A DNA stretch of 37,527 nt, from NCBI GenBank assembly GCA_964634005.1, contig CAZWKQ010000019.1:1-37527 (forward strand), given 5' to 3'. Shown piece after piece: positions 25,149 through 32,431 of this stretch. The position numbers were made by a program, and so were the translations under genes. Positions within the stretch are counted from its first letter, which is position 1. Each line of letters starts with the position of its first letter. The DNA comes from CAZWKQ01 sp964634005 (GTDB lineage Bacteria > Bacteroidota > Bacteroidia > Bacteroidales > JACABE01). The notes below the pieces were generated by a model, which had not been told where the DNA came from, ran no database searches, and saw only the letters and a list, made by a program, of their open reading frames with translations.

Positions 25149-28100
25149 TTAATTTAAAAATTTACTTATTCTCATAAATACTTTAAGTTCGTCAATAAGC
25201 TCTACTTCTATCTTATCCGAATTATCAATCTTATCAACTACACTAAAGTTTTCGGCCAATGTTTCCGAACAAATATACGAATAATTATTATTAATCGCCA
25301 TAGTTATTTGGTTGTTTTTTTCAATTTCAACCGAAATTTTATCGGTTACTTCAAAATTGAAATCTTTCCTTATATTTTGAATTCTGTTTACCAATTCGCG
25401 TGCCAGCCCTTCTTCTATGAGTTTATCGGTTAAAGTTATATCGAGAGCAACGGTGATATTACCCATATTGGTAACAACCCAACCCGGGATATCTTCGGTA
25501 ATTATCTCAACATCGCTTATCAAGATTTCGACATTCTCGTTATCTATAGTTAATAGATATCTTTCTTCGGTTTCAATTTTGTTTATATCATCCTGAGTAA
25601 ACTCTGATATTTTTTGTGAAATTTGCTTCATAAGCTTACCATAACGCGGGCCTAAAGTTTTAAAGTTAGGTTTAATACGTTTTACAAGCATATTGTTCGA
25701 TTCGTCGAGATAATCGATTTGTTTTACATTGACTTCCGATAATATAAGAGACTCTACAGCCATTATTTGTTGTTTTACCCTATCATCTTTAACCGGAATC
25801 ATAATTTTGTTCAATGGTTGACGTACTCTCAGATTATTTCTTTTTCTCAACGAAAGTACCATAGAAGAAATTTTTTGTGCCATTTGCATTCTTTCTTCAA
25901 GGTCTTTATCGATATATGCTTCGTTATATTTCGGGAAATCGGTTAAATGAACCGACTCGGCATTTATTTTGCCGGTAATATCATTAAGATCTTTAAAAAG
26001 TCTTTCCATAAAGAAAGGAGCAATAGGAGCTGCAAGTTGAGCTACAGTAACCAAACACTGATAAAGAGTTTGATAAGCTGATATTTTATCGGCAGTATAT
26101 TCGCCTTTCCAAAAGCGACGTCGGCTGAGACGTACAAACCAATTGCTAAGGTATTCGTCAACGAAATCCTGTATCATTCTGCCTGCTTTTGTAGGTTCAT
26201 AGTCGTTCATACATTCATCGACGTTTTTTATTAATGTATGCAATTCCGACAGTATCCAGCGATCGATTTCGGGGCGGGTATTAAACGGAATTTCATCTTC
26301 TTTGTATGTAAATCCGTCGATATTTGCATAAAGAGCAAAGAAACCGTAAGTGTTGTAAAGAGTTCCGAAGAATTTACGTTGTACTTCGGCTATGCCTTCG
26401 AGGTCGAATTTTAGGTTATCCCAAGGTTGAGCATTAGTAATCATATACCATCTTGTAGCGTCGGGACCGTATTTTTCGACAGTTTCGAAAGGGTCGATTG
26501 CATTTCCGAGACGTTTTGACATTTTATTGCCATTTTTGTCGAGAACCAAACCGTTTGAAACAACAGTGCGGAAAGCAACCGAATCGAAAAGCATAACAGC
26601 AATGGCATGAAGTGTAAAGAACCATCCGCGAGTTTGGTCAACACCCTCGGCGATAAAGTCGGCAGGGAAAACGGCATTGCCCCACCCCTCTCCCAACTGG
26701 CTATCCTTATCATCTGATTTTACGGGCGGTTTCCCGAAAGGATAATGATACTGTGCATAAGGCATTGCTCCTGAATCGAACCAAACATCAATAAGATCGG
26801 GTTCACGGAACATTTTTTCTCCTTTGGATGAAACAAGAACTATTTCGTCAACAAAAGGACGATGCAGGTCGAAACTGTTATAATCTTCCGACTTGTATGG
26901 ATTGGATGTCATATAACCTTTTTCGACGGCTAAATCAATTTCTTTTCTTAATTCTTCGACCGAACCTATACATTTTAGTTCGCTTCTGTCGGCAGTAGCC
27001 CAAATAGGCAAAGGAGTTCCCCAGTATCTTGAGCGTGATAAATTCCAATCAACAAGATTTTCGAGCCAGTTGCCGAAACGTCCTGTTCCGGTGGCTTCGG
27101 GTTTCCAGTTTATAGTTTTGTTGAGCTCTATCATACGCTCTTTTATTGCTGTTGTTCTTATAAACCACGAATCCAATGGATAATACAATATAGGTTTATC
27201 GGTTCTCCAGCAATGCGGGTAAGAGTGTTCGTATTTTTCGGTTTTGAAGGCTTTATTTTCTTTTTTTAATTTAACTATAATTTCTACGTCAACACTTTCA
27301 TCATTATTCGGGTCGAAATCGGGTTTATATTCCGATTTTACATATTTTCCGGCAAACTCTCCCATAGCATCAATAAAGCGACCTTGCTTATCGACCATAG
27401 TTAAAGAGCCTATACCGTTTTGTTTGCCTACTCGGAAATCGTCGGCACCGAAACTTGGAGCTATGTGTACTATACCAGTTCCATCTTCGGTAGTAACAAA
27501 GTCGCCGATAACAACTCTGAAAGCATCACCATCGGTAGGCTGAGCGTAAGGCAACAACTGTTCGTAACGAATTCCTTCCAACATTGTTCCTTTGTAATGT
27601 CCTACCACACTGAAAGGTATATTTTTGTCTCCGACTTTATAATCGTTCAGTTGAAGTTCAGCATTCTTTTCGGGGAAATATTTATTTAGAAGGTCTTTGG
27701 CAAGAACTACCGTTATTGGCAATCCTGTGTATGTATTGTATGTTTTAACAGAAACATAATCGATATTTTTGCCGACAGCTAAAGCAGTATTTGAAGGCAA
27801 AGTCCATGGTGTGGTTGTCCATGCGAGGAAGTAAACATCGCCGTGAAAATCGTTAAAAAGAAAATCCGATTTATCGTTCCTTATTACTTTAAACTGAGCA
27901 ACAACGGTATTGTCTTTTACATTACGATAACATCCGGGTTGATTCAACTCGTGTGTGCTTAATCCCGTGCCTGCAGCCGGAGAATAAGGCTGTATTGAAT
28001 AACCCTTGTATAACAAACCCTTTTCGTAGAGTTTCTTTAAAAGATACCAGCAAGTTTCGATATAACGATTGTCGAAAGTAATATACGGGTCGTTTAAATC

Positions 28101-28535
28101 GACCCAATAACCTATCTTTTTGGTAAGGTCGTCCCAGAGGTCTTTATATTTCATAACCTCTTTGCGACATTGCATATTATAATCCTGCACCGATATAGTT
28201 TTGCCAATATCTTCTTTTGTAATTCCCAAAGTTTTTTCGACAGCCAGCTCAATTGGCAACCCATGAGTATCCCAACCTGCCTTACGTTTTACGTAATATC
28301 CTTTGAGCGTTTTGTATCGGCAAAAAATATCCTTAATAGCACGCGCCATAACATGGTGTATGCCGGGCTGTCCGTTAGCACTGGGAGGACCTTCGTAAAA
28401 TACGAAAGGTGTAGCATTTTCCCTTATTTTAAGGCTTTTTTCAAATATATTGTTTTCGTCCCAAAAAGCCAGTATATCTTTACCTCTTTGTGTAAGATTA
28501 AGTTGCTTGTATTCGGTATATTTCATATTCGACAT
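25149..28535 (-). CDS. ileS: Isoleucyl-tRNA synthetase
   Basis: A class I aminoacyl-tRNA synthetase of 1128 residues that charges tRNA-Ile and edits misactivated valine. The HIGH-type motif is GIHH (58-61) in PPSANGQPGIHHVMARAIKD, and the KMSKR motif is at about 671-675 (NKMSKRLGN). Between them lies the large CP1 editing domain (about 200-410, with the TWTTPWTLP-like segment AWTTTPWTLPSNTALAV). The anticodon-binding helical domain follows (about 700-850), with an extended C-terminal part. The length and motif variants fit the eukaryote-like/type 2 IleRS common in Bacteroidota, a group often less sensitive to mupirocin (family knowledge). The start is ATG 28535 (or 28526), because a -7 promoter box lies at 28561-28568, downstream of the TTG at 28601. 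It is the first gene of an operon with the dksA-like gene and lspA. Confidence 0.97.
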   Translation of the reverse strand: MSNMKYTEYKQLNLTQRGKDILAFWDENNIFEKSLKIRENATPFVFYEGPPSANGQPGIHHVMARAIKDIFCRYKTLKGYYVKRKAGWDTHGLPIELAVEKTLGITKEDIGKTISVQDYNMQCRKEVMKYKDLWDDLTKKIGYWVDLNDPYITFDNRYIETCWYLLKKLYEKGLLYKGYSIQPYSPAAGTGLSTHELNQPGCYRNVKDNTVVAQFKVIRNDKSDFLFNDFHGDVYFLAWTTTPWTLPSNTALAVGKNIDYVSVKTYNTYTGLPITVVLAKDLLNKYFPEKNAELQLNDYKVGDKNIPFSVVGHYKGTMLEGIRYEQLLPYAQPTDGDAFRVVIGDFVTTEDGTGIVHIAPSFGADDFRVGKQNGIGSLTMVDKQGRFIDAMGEFAGKYVKSEYKPDFDPNNDESVDVEIIVKLKKENKAFKTEKYEHSYPHCWRTDKPILYYPLDSWFIRTTAIKERMIELNKTINWKPEATGTGRFGNWLENLVDWNLSRSRYWGTPLPIWATADRSELKCIGSVEELRKEIDLAVEKGYMTSNPYKSEDYNSFDLHRPFVDEIVLVSSKGEKMFREPDLIDVWFDSGAMPYAQYHYPFGKPPVKSDDKDSQLGEGWGNAVFPADFIAEGVDQTRGWFFTLHAIAVMLFDSVAFRTVVSNGLVLDKNGNKMSKRLGNAIDPFETVEKYGPDATRWYMITNAQPWDNLKFDLEGIAEVQRKFFGTLYNTYGFFALYANIDGFTYKEDEIPFNTRPEIDRWILSELHTLIKNVDECMNDYEPTKAGRMIQDFVDEYLSNWFVRLSRRRFWKGEYTADKISAYQTLYQCLVTVAQLAAPIAPFFMERLFKDLNDITGKINAESVHLTDFPKYNEAYIDKDLEERMQMAQKISSMVLSLRKRNNLRVRQPLNKIMIPVKDDRVKQQIMAVESLILSEVNVKQIDYLDESNNMLVKRIKPNFKTLGPRYGKLMKQISQKISEFTQDDINKIETEERYLLTIDNENVEILISDVEIITEDIPGWVVTNMGNITVALDITLTDKLIEEGLARELVNRIQNIRKDFNFEVTDKISVEIEKNNQITMAINNNYSYICSETLAENFSVVDKIDNSDKIEVELIDELKVFMRISKFLN

Positions 28536-28560
28536 TTTCGTTGTTTCGTAAAAGAACCTG

Positions 28561-28568
28561 CAAAAGTA
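28561..28568 (-). promoter_or_regulatory. Bacteroidota -7 box (TACTTTTG) of the ileS operon
   Basis: On the minus strand TACTTTTG matches TAnnTTTG and lies 25 bases upstream of the ATG at 28535. The leader is too short for a T-box or other riboswitch. It excludes the upstream TTG at 28601 as the ileS start. Confidence 0.6.
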
Positions 28569-28741
28569 ATAAAAATGTGTGATATATAGTATGTAATACA
28601 AAACAAAATAGCTGCTTGTGTATGATAGTGCGATGAATTAATTTTTTTAACAAAGCAACGGCAGTTTAATACAATTCACTCTTTAAGAAAAATATATCAA
28701 AAAAGAAATAAATTAAATTTATAATTAATTTTATTCTTATT

Positions 28742-28769
28742 CTACTTTTTGTCTTGATACAAAAAGTAG
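28742..28769 (+). repeat. Hairpin with CTTGAT loop, unit A
   Basis: Perfect 11-bp inverted repeat CTACTTTTTGT / ACAAAAAGTAG around the loop CTTGAT. GTCTTGA (28751-28757) can alternatively pair with TCAAGAC at 28801-28807, so two exclusive folds are possible. The same layout with other arm bases occurs at 29277-29302. Confidence 0.8.
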
Positions 28770-28781
28770 CAAATGTTTCAT

Positions 28782-28795
28782 CCCGCTTTAGCGGG
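28782..28795. repeat. Small GC hairpin CCCGC-TTTA-GCGGG
   Basis: A five-bp GC stem with a TTTA loop between the CTTGAT hairpin and the 28-bp inverted repeat of unit A. Unit B lacks it, so it is an insertion in A or a loss in B. It is not followed by a T-tract, so it is not a typical terminator. Confidence 0.6.
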
Positions 28796-28804
28796 GAAGT
28801 TCAA

Positions 28805-28980
28805 GACATCAAATTCTTTGAAATACAAAACCAAGCTTTTTTAAAACCTGCGCAATCCAAACCGTTTCGGGATTGTACAGTTTTGTTCCAAATGATATTA
28901 CTCGCCCGAAACTAAGGATTGCTTGCTTTTACCTCCCCTTTTTAAAAAAGCAGGTTTTGTATTTCAAAGAATTTGATGTC
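28805..28980. repeat. Long inverted repeat (28-bp perfect arms, nested inner arms)
   Basis: The arms at 28805-28832 and 28953-28980 are perfect reverse complements over 28 bp. Just inside, GCTTTTTTAA and TTAAAAAAGC pair with a one-base offset, and further in GCAATCC/GGATTGC and GTTTCGGG/CCCGAAAC pair. The whole 176 bases can fold into one long imperfect hairpin with a ~33-base apex. In unit B the equivalent arms are degraded by a two-base deletion and mismatches. Confidence 0.85.
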
Positions 28981-29090
28981 GATTAATCTTTATTCAAACT
29001 TAAGTGTAATTGTTCTTAAAATCCGCCTTATATAAATTTGCGTTAAGAAATTGGATGATTTTTATCATGCGTTGGGCTTAGTAAGCAACC
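28825..29090 (+). repeat. 266-bp direct repeat, copy A
   Basis: Matches 29332-29597 at a constant offset of 507 bases with no gaps and one mismatch (G at the position of T in TTTCAAA-G/T-AATTTG). It contains most of the long inverted repeat and about 110 bases of further conserved sequence, ending GGGCTTAGTAAGCAACC. No coding capacity is apparent. Confidence 0.93.
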
Positions 29091-29217
29091 CAGAAGTGAG
29101 GAAGGGATAAAATTAGATTGAAAAACTTTTAGCTTGTTTCCGAACGGCTTGGGTTGCGTGAGATAAAAAGCATTCAATTTTAGCAAATTTATATGCAGCG
29201 GTGACTTTTCTTTGTTA

Positions 29218-29244
29218 CTTTCTTTTGGTGGTAGCAAAAGAAAG
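29218..29244. repeat. Hairpin CTTTCTTTTG / CAAAAGAAAG
   Basis: A perfect 10-bp inverted repeat with a seven-base loop GTGGTAG, in the 241 bases between the two direct repeat copies. Its core CTTTTG/CAAAAG is shared with the CTTGAT hairpin of unit B, 33 bases downstream. Confidence 0.7.
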
Positions 29245-29276
29245 GAAAGAATAAAAGCAATTTATTTCTTTTAAAT

Positions 29277-29302
29277 GTTCTTTTGTCTTGATACAAAAGA
29301 AC
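29277..29302 (+). repeat. Hairpin with CTTGAT loop, unit B
   Basis: Perfect 10-bp inverted repeat GTTCTTTTGT / ACAAAAGAAC around the loop CTTGAT. GTCTTGAT (29285-29292) is also complementary to ATCAAGAC at 29309-29316. Compared with unit A the arm bases differ on both sides so that pairing is kept, while the loop is unchanged. Confidence 0.8.
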
Positions 29303-29331
29303 CAAAAAATCAAGACTGCAAATTCTTTGAA

Positions 29332-29597
29332 ACAAAACCAAGCTTTTTTAAAACCTGCGCAATCCAAACCGTTTCGGGATTGTACAGTTTTGTTCCAAAT
29401 GATATTACTCGCCCGAAACTAAGGATTGCTTGCTTTTACCTCCCCTTTTTAAAAAAGCAGGTTTTGTATTTCAAATAATTTGATGTCGATTAATCTTTAT
29501 TCAAACTTAAGTGTAATTGTTCTTAAAATCCGCCTTATATAAATTTGCGTTAAGAAATTGGATGATTTTTATCATGCGTTGGGCTTAGTAAGCAACC
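29332..29597 (+). repeat. 266-bp direct repeat, copy B
   Basis: The second copy of the repeat at 28825-29090, with one mismatch. It ends at GTAAGCAACC, after which the two flanks have no similarity. It stops about 190 bases before the promoter of the TPP riboswitch. Confidence 0.93.
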
Positions 29598-29785
29598 TTT
29601 TTTGTTTATTTTTCCCAAAAGTGTATCATAACGTTTTCAAGAAATTTTAATAAAGTATGTAAAAACGAACCATAAAAATACCGGTTTATAATAGGAATGT
29701 CGATTTATTCAGGATATTCGGCATGATGTAATATTAAAAATTTTAAAGTAAAACAAAAATTAATACACACAATTAAAAAAAGTAT

Positions 29786-29793
29786 TACTTTTG
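29786..29793 (+). promoter_or_regulatory. Bacteroidota -7 box (TACTTTTG) before the TPP riboswitch
   Basis: TACTTTTG matches TAnnTTTG and would start transcription near 29800, directly at the 5' side of the riboswitch. No clear -33 TTTG lies at the usual distance. Confidence 0.6.
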
Positions 29794-29802
29794 CAATAAT
29801 CT

Positions 29803-29884
29803 ATAAGGGGGTGCCTGAATATTACGGGCTGAGATCATACCCATTGAACCTGAACCGGGTAGTGCCGGCGGAGGGAGTTAGGGT
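29803..29884 (+). promoter_or_regulatory. TPP riboswitch (THI element)
   Basis: All diagnostic blocks of the THI box are present in order: GGGGTGCC (29808-29815), GGCTGAGA (29827-29834), ATACCC (29837-29842), TTGAACCTGA (29844-29853), then the GGGTAGTGCCGGCGGAGGGA block (from 29857). It binds thiamin pyrophosphate and should lower expression of the receptor gene that starts at 29953. The limits of helix P1 are approximate. Confidence 0.96.
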
Positions 29885-29932
29885 AAACTTTAATTAACAA
29901 GTGGTTTTCCCTTATTACCACTTAAAAGTTTA
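29884..29932 (+). promoter_or_regulatory. Expression-platform hairpin after the TPP riboswitch
   Basis: Nested inverted repeats AAGTGGT/ACCACTT (29899-29905 with 29917-29923) and TAAACTT/AAGTTTA (29884-29890 with 29926-29932) lie between the aptamer and the ATG at 29953. No T-tract follows, so a simple intrinsic terminator is not supported. Control of translation or a different antiterminator is more likely. The pairing is read directly; the role is inference. Confidence 0.5.
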
Positions 29933-29952
29933 ACTTAAAAAATTAAATACTA

Positions 29953-32361
29953 ATGAAAAAAACATTATTAGCTCTGGCTGTTGCCATTGCGATGCCTTTA
30001 TGGGCTTGGTGTCAATTTTCCATAAACGGAAGAGTTACCGATTCGAAAACAGGAGAAAAGCTCTCGGGGGCGCATATCCTTATTAATCAAACATTTAAAA
30101 CAAGCGTAAGCGATACTGAAGGAAAATTCAGTATAAAAGGATTGAAAAAAGGAAACTATACCTTAAAGGTAAGTTTTATGGGTTACCAGAATTACGAAAA
30201 GGAAGTAAAACTCGAGTCGGATATTACACTTGAGATAAAACTGGAAAGCAAAATATACCTCGAAGAAGGAGTAATAATACAATCGACATCGGCTAACGAA
30301 AAAACTCCGGCTACTTACGAAAATATAAGCAAAGAAAAAATATCGGAAAGAAATACCGGAGCAGATATTCCGTTCATTATAGAACAAACCCCGTCGGTAG
30401 TATCTACCTCCGATGCCGGAGCAAGTATAGGTTATACTAACTTACGCATCAGAGGCAGCGACCTTACCAGAACCAACGTAATGATAAACGGTATTCCGCT
30501 AAACGATGCCGAATCGCAGGGCGTTTGGTTTGTTAATATGCCCGACTTCGCAAGCTCTGTTGACAATATTCAGATACAGAGAGGTGTAGGAACCTCGGTT
30601 AATGGTGCTGCCGCATTCGGGGCAAGTATCAATTTCCAAACAAATACAATAAACCAAAAACCATACTCTACTGTCAGCAATACTTACGGCTCGTTCAACT
30701 CGATGAAAAATACGGTTAATTTCGGAACAGGGCTTATTAACAACGTATGGAGCTTCGACGGAAGACTATCGCGAATTTCATCTGACGGTTTTATCGACAG
30801 GGCTTCTACCGACCTTCGTTCGTTTTACCTTGCCGGAACTTATTTGGGCAAAAAAAATATAATAAAAGCTATAACTTTCTCGGGCAAAGAAAAAACATAT
30901 CAGGCATGGAACGGTGTTCCTTCCTACATAATCGACACAAACAGAACCTACAACGAACTTGGCGAATATTACGACAGCAACGGAAACAAACATTACTACG
31001 ACAATCAAACCGACAATTACCAGCAAGACCATTATCAACTGCATTTCAGTCACCAGTTTAGCGACAACCTTAATGCAAACATAGCCCTGCACTACACCAA
31101 AGGATACGGCTATTACGAAGAATACAAAGTGAAAGAGAAATACAGCAAATACGGTTTGCCAAACTTTACAACTACAAACGATACCATAAAAAAAACCGAC
31201 CTAATAAGAAGAAAATACTTAGATAACGATTTCTACGGTTTAACGTACTCGCTTAATTACAACGATAAAAACAGAATAAATCTGACATTTGGAGGTGCAT
31301 ACAACAACTACACAGGCCGACATTTCGGAAATATTATCTGGATGCAATATGCCGGAAACATCCCTATAAACTACGAATGGTATCGAAACAAAGGTTTGAA
31401 AACAGATTTTAATACTTTTGTAAAAATCAACTATAAATTAAATGAAAATATAGTTCCATACATCGATTTACAATACAGGACAATAAACTATACCATCGAC
31501 GGCATTCATAAAGATTTAAGAATATTAAATCAACAACACGATTTCAACTTTTTTAACCCCAAATTCGGATTGATTTATTTTATCAACGACAATTCAAACG
31601 CATATATCTCATACGCAGTAGCTCACAGAGAGCCAAACCGCGACAATTTTGTCGATGCTCCGCTATCTAAACCATTCCCCGTAGCCGAAAAACTGCAAAA
31701 TATTGAATTGGGCTACGAACTGAAAAATCAGTACTACATATTAAAACCCAATATCTTTTTTATGAACTATAAAGACCAACTTGTTTTAACGGGCGAAATA
31801 AACGACGTAGGCGAAGCAATAATGACAAACGTCCCCGAAAGCTACCGACTTGGACTGGAAATAACTTTCGGCATAAAACCCGTCAGAAAAATAAGCTGGG
31901 AAGGAAACATTTCATTTAGCAAAAACAAAATAAAGAACTTTACGGCCTACGTCGATGATTGGGATACAGGCATCCAACGTACCGAAAATCTCGGCGAAAC
32001 CGACCTCTCTTTCTCACCCGACATTATTTTCAACAGTACGATAAGCTACGAATTATATTCCGATTTAAACATAAGCCTTATCAGCAAATACGTCGGGAAA
32101 CAATATATCGACAACACTTCAAACAGCACCAGAAGCCTTAAACCCTATTTTGTAAACAATATTCGCTTAAATTACTCTTTAAACAACCGTTGGTTTAAAC
32201 AAATAAACTTAATCGCCGGCATAAACAATATTTTCGATATAAAATACGAAACAAATGCCTGGATTTACCGATATTACGAAAACAACACACAAAACTATAT
32301 CGACGGATACTTCCCCCAAGCTGGCAGAAACTGGAATATAGGGCTTAATTTATGTTTCTGA
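29953..32361 (+). CDS. TonB-dependent outer-membrane receptor, predicted thiamin/TPP transporter
   Basis: An 802-residue receptor. It has a signal peptide (MKKTLLALAVAIAMPLWAW, cleavage near CQF), a CarboxypepD_reg-like domain (~22-105, GRVTDSKTGEKLSGAHI, GKFSIKGLKKGNY), a plug (~115-230, with TNLRIRGSDLTRTNVMINGIP and IQIQRGVGTSVNGAAAFG), and a 22-strand type barrel to the C-terminus, ending GRNWNIGLNLCF. There is no SusD partner downstream, so it is not a Sus-type glycan system. The TPP riboswitch directly upstream predicts thiamin or its phosphates as the substrate, as for the riboswitch-controlled receptor known in Bacteroides. No inner-membrane transporter (such as PnuT) is in the window. 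It is followed by a terminator and a convergent kinase gene. Confidence 0.9.
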   Translation: MKKTLLALAVAIAMPLWAWCQFSINGRVTDSKTGEKLSGAHILINQTFKTSVSDTEGKFSIKGLKKGNYTLKVSFMGYQNYEKEVKLESDITLEIKLESKIYLEEGVIIQSTSANEKTPATYENISKEKISERNTGADIPFIIEQTPSVVSTSDAGASIGYTNLRIRGSDLTRTNVMINGIPLNDAESQGVWFVNMPDFASSVDNIQIQRGVGTSVNGAAAFGASINFQTNTINQKPYSTVSNTYGSFNSMKNTVNFGTGLINNVWSFDGRLSRISSDGFIDRASTDLRSFYLAGTYLGKKNIIKAITFSGKEKTYQAWNGVPSYIIDTNRTYNELGEYYDSNGNKHYYDNQTDNYQQDHYQLHFSHQFSDNLNANIALHYTKGYGYYEEYKVKEKYSKYGLPNFTTTNDTIKKTDLIRRKYLDNDFYGLTYSLNYNDKNRINLTFGGAYNNYTGRHFGNIIWMQYAGNIPINYEWYRNKGLKTDFNTFVKINYKLNENIVPYIDLQYRTINYTIDGIHKDLRILNQQHDFNFFNPKFGLIYFINDNSNAYISYAVAHREPNRDNFVDAPLSKPFPVAEKLQNIELGYELKNQYYILKPNIFFMNYKDQLVLTGEINDVGEAIMTNVPESYRLGLEITFGIKPVRKISWEGNISFSKNKIKNFTAYVDDWDTGIQRTENLGETDLSFSPDIIFNSTISYELYSDLNISLISKYVGKQYIDNTSNSTRSLKPYFVNNIRLNYSLNNRWFKQINLIAGINNIFDIKYETNAWIYRYYENNTQNYIDGYFPQAGRNWNIGLNLCF

Positions 32362-32382
32362 TAAAATGAATAAATAAACCTG

Positions 32383-32431
32383 AACAATATAGTACAACCG
32401 ACAAAAAAATCGGCTGTACTATATTGTTTTT
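32383..32431 (+). terminator. Long-stem terminator between the receptor and kinase genes
   Basis: A 19-bp stem (32383-32401 with 32410-32428, one mismatch) with a loop of C plus seven A residues is followed by a run of T ending at 32431. It ends exactly where the convergent kinase gene stops. The minus strand lacks a T-tract after the stem, although the stem could still block read-through. Confidence 0.82.

Larger units (their letters stand above)
28602..29785. other. Gene-free repeat region of about 1.2 kb
   Basis: No credible gene lies here; the short open frames of 64-67 codons (29043-29237 minus and 29275-29478 plus) run through the repeats and hairpins and look like chance. The region holds a T7-AACAAAG motif (28642-28655), two repeat units (28742-29090 and 29277-29597), several hairpins and an AT-rich lead-in to the TPP riboswitch promoter. 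No transposase, tRNA or attachment site is visible. Confidence 0.8.

Noticed and set aside
28536..28601. Longer ileS start at TTG 28601
   Set aside because: A -7 promoter box lies at 28561-28568, so the TTG would be upstream of the transcript start. The added residues are hydrophobic and aromatic, unlike an IleRS N-terminus.
29043..29478. Two open frames of 64-67 codons (29043-29237 minus, 29275-29478 plus) in the repeat region
   Set aside because: They run across the direct repeats and hairpins, have no promoter or recognisable protein features, and the minus frame extends into unique sequence. They look like chance frames.
28602..29785. Degenerate insertion sequence or integrated element
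   Set aside because: No transposase remnant, target-site duplication or tRNA attachment site could be recognised. The repeats are better described as intergenic hairpin repeats, possibly MITE-like.
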